A stretch of DNA of 64,000 nt from an uncultured Bacilli bacterium. GTDB taxonomy: Bacteria; Bacillota_I; Bacilli_A; RF39; UBA660. Shown piece after piece: positions 60,781 to 64,000 of the stretch; positions within the stretch are counted from its first letter, which is position 1, and each line of letters begins with the position of its first letter. A model generated the notes under the pieces. It did no database searches, was not told the origin of the DNA, and saw only the letters and a program-made list of their open reading frames with translations. The DNA is taken from contig CAJUIY010000001.1 of the NCBI GenBank assembly GCA_910586865.1, positions 1 through 64,000 of the forward strand. The letters run 5' to 3'. The position numbers and the translations under genes are program-made.

Positions 60781-63700
60781 CTATTTTACTACAATATTTA
60801 CTATTTTGTCTTTAATTACAATTATTTTTACTATGGTTCCGTTTTTTGTATGATTAACTACATTTTCAGCATGTAAGGCTTTCTCTTTTATTTCTTCTTC
60901 GGAATCATTCTCCGTTATTTTAATCGTTGCACGAACTTTTCCATTGACTTGAACGGCTATTTCTTTCTCGTCTTCTTTTGTTTTTTCTTCCTCATAAGTT
61001 GGCCAAGATTCAAAAGCAATTGTATCTTTATGCCCTAACATCTCCCACAATTCTTCCGCAATATGAGGTGCTACTGGATTTAAAAGTTTTACAAAGCCTA
61101 AAGCATACTCTTTTGGAAAAACATCTTCTTTATAGACGGCATTAATAAAAATCATCATTTGACTAATAGCCGTATTAAAATTAAGTGTTTCAAAATCATT
61201 TGTAACCTTTTTTACTGTTTGATGATATATTTTTTCTAGATTTTGATTTTCTTCTTCTTTTATCTTTCCAGATTCATAAAGTCGGTAGATTCGATCTAAG
61301 AATTTTTGAGCTCCTTCTACGCCTTGTTGGCTCCATGGTTTAGAAGCTTCTAATGGTCCCATAAACATTTCATAAAGTCTTAGAGTATCTGCTCCATAAT
61401 CATTCACAATATCTAGGGGATTTACTACATATTTAGGATATCTTTTTCCCATTTTAATTCCATTCGAACCCAAAATCATTCCTTGGTGAACTAATTTTTT
61501 AAATGGTTCTGCAACAGGAGATAATCCTTTGTCATATAAATAACGATTCCAAATTCTTGCATACATCAAATGACCAACAGCATGTTCAGGACCGCCAATA
61601 TATAAATCGACTGGCATCCAATGTTTTAATAGTTCAGAGTTTGCAAAACAATCATCATTATCAGGATCAATATATCTTAAGAAATACCAAGAAGATCCAG
61701 CTGTACCTGGCATCGTAGAAGTTTCTCTAACACCTTTTAATCCATTCTTTTCATACACTTTCCAATCCGTTGCATTTTCAAGTGGAGCCTTACCATTATG
61801 ACCTTTATAATCTTCAAGTTCTGGTAAAACAAGCGGAAGTTCCTCATCATCTAAAACATGAATACTACCATCTTCTAAATAAACAACTGGCATTGGTTCT
61901 CCCCAATATCGTTGACGAGCAAAAATCCATTCTCTCATACGATAATTTACTTGCTCTTTTCCACAATTATTTGTTTCCAACCAATGAATCATGGTATCAA
62001 TTGCTTCTTTTTTATTCATTCCATTTAAATCTAAGAAGTGATGATTCTCTACATTTTTAGAATATTCATAGGTTCTCGCATGTAGCTCATCTTTGATTTC
62101 TGCATCCACCATATCCTTCGATACCCATTCCACTAAAAAGTCTTCATCATCGTCTAAGTTTTGACTGTCTTTTTTGTCATTTATTAACTTAAATAAAAAT
62201 CCTGTTGAAATAATATTAAAATAGATATCTTTATTATAAGCATAATAATGATGATTAATCTTTGGTAGAACAGCCACCAATTCGATATTTTGGTAACCAG
62301 TTTCCTCCTTTACTTCTCTTAAAGCACATTCATATGGAGTCTCTCCCTCATTAATGGAACCTCCTATAAATAAACGACCACCATTATTCCCCCAATTAAT
62401 AGTTAAATATTTATCATTCTTTTCATCATAAACAATAGCAACAATAGAATTCTTATGTTTTTCATTTTCGTGAGGATTTCCAGTAATATCTAATGGTGGA
62501 CAAGAATTGATATGGATTCCATCTTCTGTCATCGCACCTTCACCATTTATTACACGACTAGCATCATACTTATGTGCTTCCGTAGTTAAGGAATCGATTA
62601 ATTTTTCTTCCTCTATCCATAAAACATCTGCTAAATTAGATTCCTCTTTTGCTCTATCTTGCTTTTCTAAGCTATTTAATTTACCAACAATAGTATGACA
62701 TGTAATATGACGATTCACATCTTTATGAGCAGCATAGAAATTATCAAAATAAATAAACTCTAATTCTTTATCTATTGTTATATCCGTATATCCTGTTTCT
62801 TCAACTACTTCTCTAATACCAGCTTCCATTGGTGTTTCATCATCTTCAATACCACCCATTACAAAGTTAATCCAATTAAACTCTTTATTATGAACACATA
62901 AGTATTTATTTTCCGTTGGATGTTTTATCACAACATTAACAACATTTCTCTCGGTCATTTTCTTATCTTCTCTAATAGTAGATTCTCCTGTACCTACAAA
63001 TGACTTAGCTAGTACTTGAACTATAGGAATATCAAACTTTTTAGCGAATTCATAATCTCTCTCATCGTGAGCAGGAACAGCCATAATAGCTCCCGTTCCA
63101 TAGCTTGCTAAAACATAATCCGAAATATAAATAGGTATTTCTTTTTTATTGACAGGATTAATCGCATAAGCACCAATAAACACTCCTGTTTTATCATGAT
63201 TAAGTTCCGTTCTTTCTAATTCGCTTTTTTTGGCACACTCTTCCTTGTACTTTCTTACTTCTTCCTTCTTATCTTCGGTTGTTATGATATCAACAAGTTT
63301 ATGTTCTGGGGAAAGTACACAATAAGTAGCACCAAATAAGGTATCGCATCTAGTCGTAAACACCTTAAATTCTTTATCTGTATCTTTCACTTGGAAGGTT
63401 ACTTGAGCACCGATTGATTTTCCAATCCAGTTTCTTTGCATTTCTTTTGTCGATTCTGGCCAATCAACTTCTTCTAAACCTTCTAATAATTTTTCAGCAA
63501 AAGCAGCTTGATCAATAACCCATTGCTTCATATTTTTACGAATAACAGGAAATCCACCTCTCTCACTTTTTCCATCAATTACTTCATCATTTGATAAAAC
63601 TGTACCTAACTCTTCACACCAGTTAACTGGCATATCAATATATTTGGCATAACCATCTAAATATAGTTGTTTAAAAATCCACTGTGTCCATTTATAAAAC

Positions 63701-64000
63701 TTTGGATCACTTGTTTTCACAAGTCTACTCCAATCATAATCAAAGCTTAAAGACTCTAATTGTTTCGTAAAGGTCTCAATATTCTTTTCCGTAAACCCGT
63801 TCGGATGATTTCCTGTTGTTACTGCATACTGTTCAGCAGGAAGTCCAAAAGAATCATATCCCATTGGATGAAGTACATTATATCCTTGCATTCTCTTCAT
63901 TCTAGAAATGATATCCGTTGCAGTATACCCTTCTGGATGTCCAGCATGAAGTCCTGCTCCTGATGGATAAGGAAACATATCCAAACAATAAAACTTTGGT
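60781..64000 (-). CDS. leuS: Leucyl-tRNA synthetase with two inserted Nudix domains (5' end outside window)
   Basis: LeuS charges tRNA-Leu and edits mischarged products. Numbering is from the TTG-encoded residue at 63984; the frame is open to the window edge. The body is complete: HIGH-type '[16 protein letters not shown]' (residues 9-24), CP1 editing '[14 protein letters not shown]' (208-221) and '[18 protein letters not shown]' (296-313), 'RQRYWGEP' (691-698), '[13 protein letters not shown]' (794-806), the KMSKS loop as KMGKR (844-848) and the C-terminal domain. Two Nudix domains (about 344-465 and 510-640) interrupt CP1. At over 1,100 residues it far exceeds the usual 800-880. Also odd: KMGKR for KMSKS, TTRCD for TTRPD. 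Confidence 0.97.
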   Translation of the reverse strand, partial: PKFYCLDMFPYPSGAGLHAGHPEGYTATDIISRMKRMQGYNVLHPMGYDSFGLPAEQYAVTTGNHPNGFTEKNIETFTKQLESLSFDYDWSRLVKTSDPKFYKWTQWIFKQLYLDGYAKYIDMPVNWCEELGTVLSNDEVIDGKSERGGFPVIRKNMKQWVIDQAAFAEKLLEGLEEVDWPESTKEMQRNWIGKSIGAQVTFQVKDTDKEFKVFTTRCDTLFGATYCVLSPEHKLVDIITTEDKKEEVRKYKEECAKKSELERTELNHDKTGVFIGAYAINPVNKKEIPIYISDYVLASYGTGAIMAVPAHDERDYEFAKKFDIPIVQVLAKSFVGTGESTIREDKKMTERNVVNVVIKHPTENKYLCVHNKEFNWINFVMGGIEDDETPMEAGIREVVEETGYTDITIDKELEFIYFDNFYAAHKDVNRHITCHTIVGKLNSLEKQDRAKEESNLADVLWIEEEKLIDSLTTEAHKYDASRVINGEGAMTEDGIHINSCPPLDITGNPHENEKHKNSIVAIVYDEKNDKYLTINWGNNGGRLFIGGSINEGETPYECALREVKEETGYQNIELVAVLPKINHHYYAYNKDIYFNIISTGFLFKLINDKKDSQNLDDDEDFLVEWVSKDMVDAEIKDELHARTYEYSKNVENHHFLDLNGMNKKEAIDTMIHWLETNNCGKEQVNYRMREWIFARQRYWGEPMPVVYLEDGSIHVLDDEELPLVLPELEDYKGHNGKAPLENATDWKVYEKNGLKGVRETSTMPGTAGSSWYFLRYIDPDNDDCFANSELLKHWMPVDLYIGGPEHAVGHLMYARIWNRYLYDKGLSPVAEPFKKLVHQGMILGSNGIKMGKRYPKYVVNPLDIVNDYGADTLRLYEMFMGPLEASKPWSQQGVEGAQKFLDRIYRLYESGKIKEEENQNLEKIYHQTVKKVTNDFETLNFNTAISQMMIFINAVYKEDVFPKEYALGFVKLLNPVAPHIAEELWEMLGHKDTIAFESWPTYEEEKTKEDEKEIAVQVNGKVRATIKITENDSEEEIKEKALHAENVVNHTKNGTIVKIIVIKDKIVNIVVK
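62065..62457 (-). other. Nudix domain 2 inserted in LeuS
   Basis: Residues about 510-640 of LeuS. The segment '[21 protein letters not shown]' is followed by a complete Nudix box at 542-564 (G-x5-E-x7-REVKEETGY) and a C-terminal alpha/beta part. It splits the sequence that normally joins 'HINS' to 'FLNGLxKEEAI', so those pieces lie on either side ('[12 protein letters not shown]' and '[13 protein letters not shown]'). Confidence 0.9.
62590..62955 (-). other. Nudix domain 1 inserted in LeuS
   Basis: Residues about 344-465 of LeuS. '[19 protein letters not shown]' is followed by the complete Nudix box 377-399 (G-x5-E-x7-REVVEETGY) and the strand-helix end. It sits directly after the editing-site segment ending 'FDIPIVQV' and before '[14 protein letters not shown]', which belongs to CP1 again. 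Confidence 0.9.

Noticed and set aside
1..64000. Stop-codon reassignment (UGA as Trp) as in mollicutes
   Set aside because: Trp codons in core genes are UGG, and UGA ends or breaks frames as a stop.
1..64000. tRNA or rRNA genes, prophage, integrative element
   Set aside because: No tRNA-like TTCGA arm with CCA-adjacent structure, rRNA block, integrase or phage structural gene was seen by eye on either strand.

Overview
The window reads as a chromosomal segment of an AT-rich, low-GC, spore-forming member of the Bacillota, most likely of the Bacilli (Erysipelotrichia/Coprobacillales-like gut lineages; this placement is inference). The evidence is gene content and order: GpsB, EzrA, RNase J and RNase Y, a class-B RNase P RNA, ymfM/rodZ-pgsA-recA-rny, dnaD-nth-ponA-recU, ezrA-thiI-SASP and ylxM-ftsY all match the Bacillus-type arrangement. 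Sporulation genes are spread throughout: a CotD-like coat protein, SpoIVA, SpoVIF, an alpha/beta SASP, a SpoVB-like flippase and an untracked Cse60. UGA behaves as a stop codon, so this is not a code-4 mollicute.

Layout. Positions 143-2038 hold a zinc-ribbon protein, recX, rpoZ and a coat protein. Positions 2176-6958 are the SRP cluster ffh / HerA-like ATPase / ylxM / ftsY. rnjA (+) and rny (-) converge around 8.9 kb. An IS481/IS1202-like element (10.6-11.7 kb), bounded by a 26-bp direct repeat, sits at the 3' end of murE. It is followed by recA, pgsA, a RodZ-like gene, rnpB and gpsB on the minus strand, and recU-ponA on the plus strand. Next on the minus strand come nth-dnaD, cca, an EEP nuclease, hup, two membrane proteins, a surface-type protein, a NUDIX hydrolase and a frameshifted gene. 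der and spoVIF are on the plus strand. An IS3-family element with an orfA/orfB frameshift occupies 30.9-32.4 kb, followed by spoIVA and then engB, nrnA, ackA, sasp, thiI and ezrA on the minus strand.

From 41.7 to 47.3 kb there is a decayed dnaJ, an apparent T-box remnant, rpsD with a structured leader, and a T-box-led operon (ImmA/IrrE-like pseudoprotease, CYTH protein, tyrS, beta-propeller protein, phosphoglycerate-mutase-like protein). From 47.3 to 52.6 kb lie a TasA-like surface protein and an envelope operon (trmB, lipoprotein, disordered protein, DUF948/YtxG, YtxH). From 52.7 kb to the end there is a small coiled-coil gene, two FemABX ligases, a DnaJ-like protein, a SpoVB-like flippase, further frameshifted genes, cse60 and leuS, which runs off the right edge.

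The most unusual object is leuS. The leucyl-tRNA synthetase carries two complete Nudix hydrolase domains inserted in the C-terminal half of its CP1 editing region, and its KMSKS loop reads KMGKR. A second theme is decay: at least four non-essential genes carry two or more single-base frameshifts each, while every long housekeeping ORF is intact.
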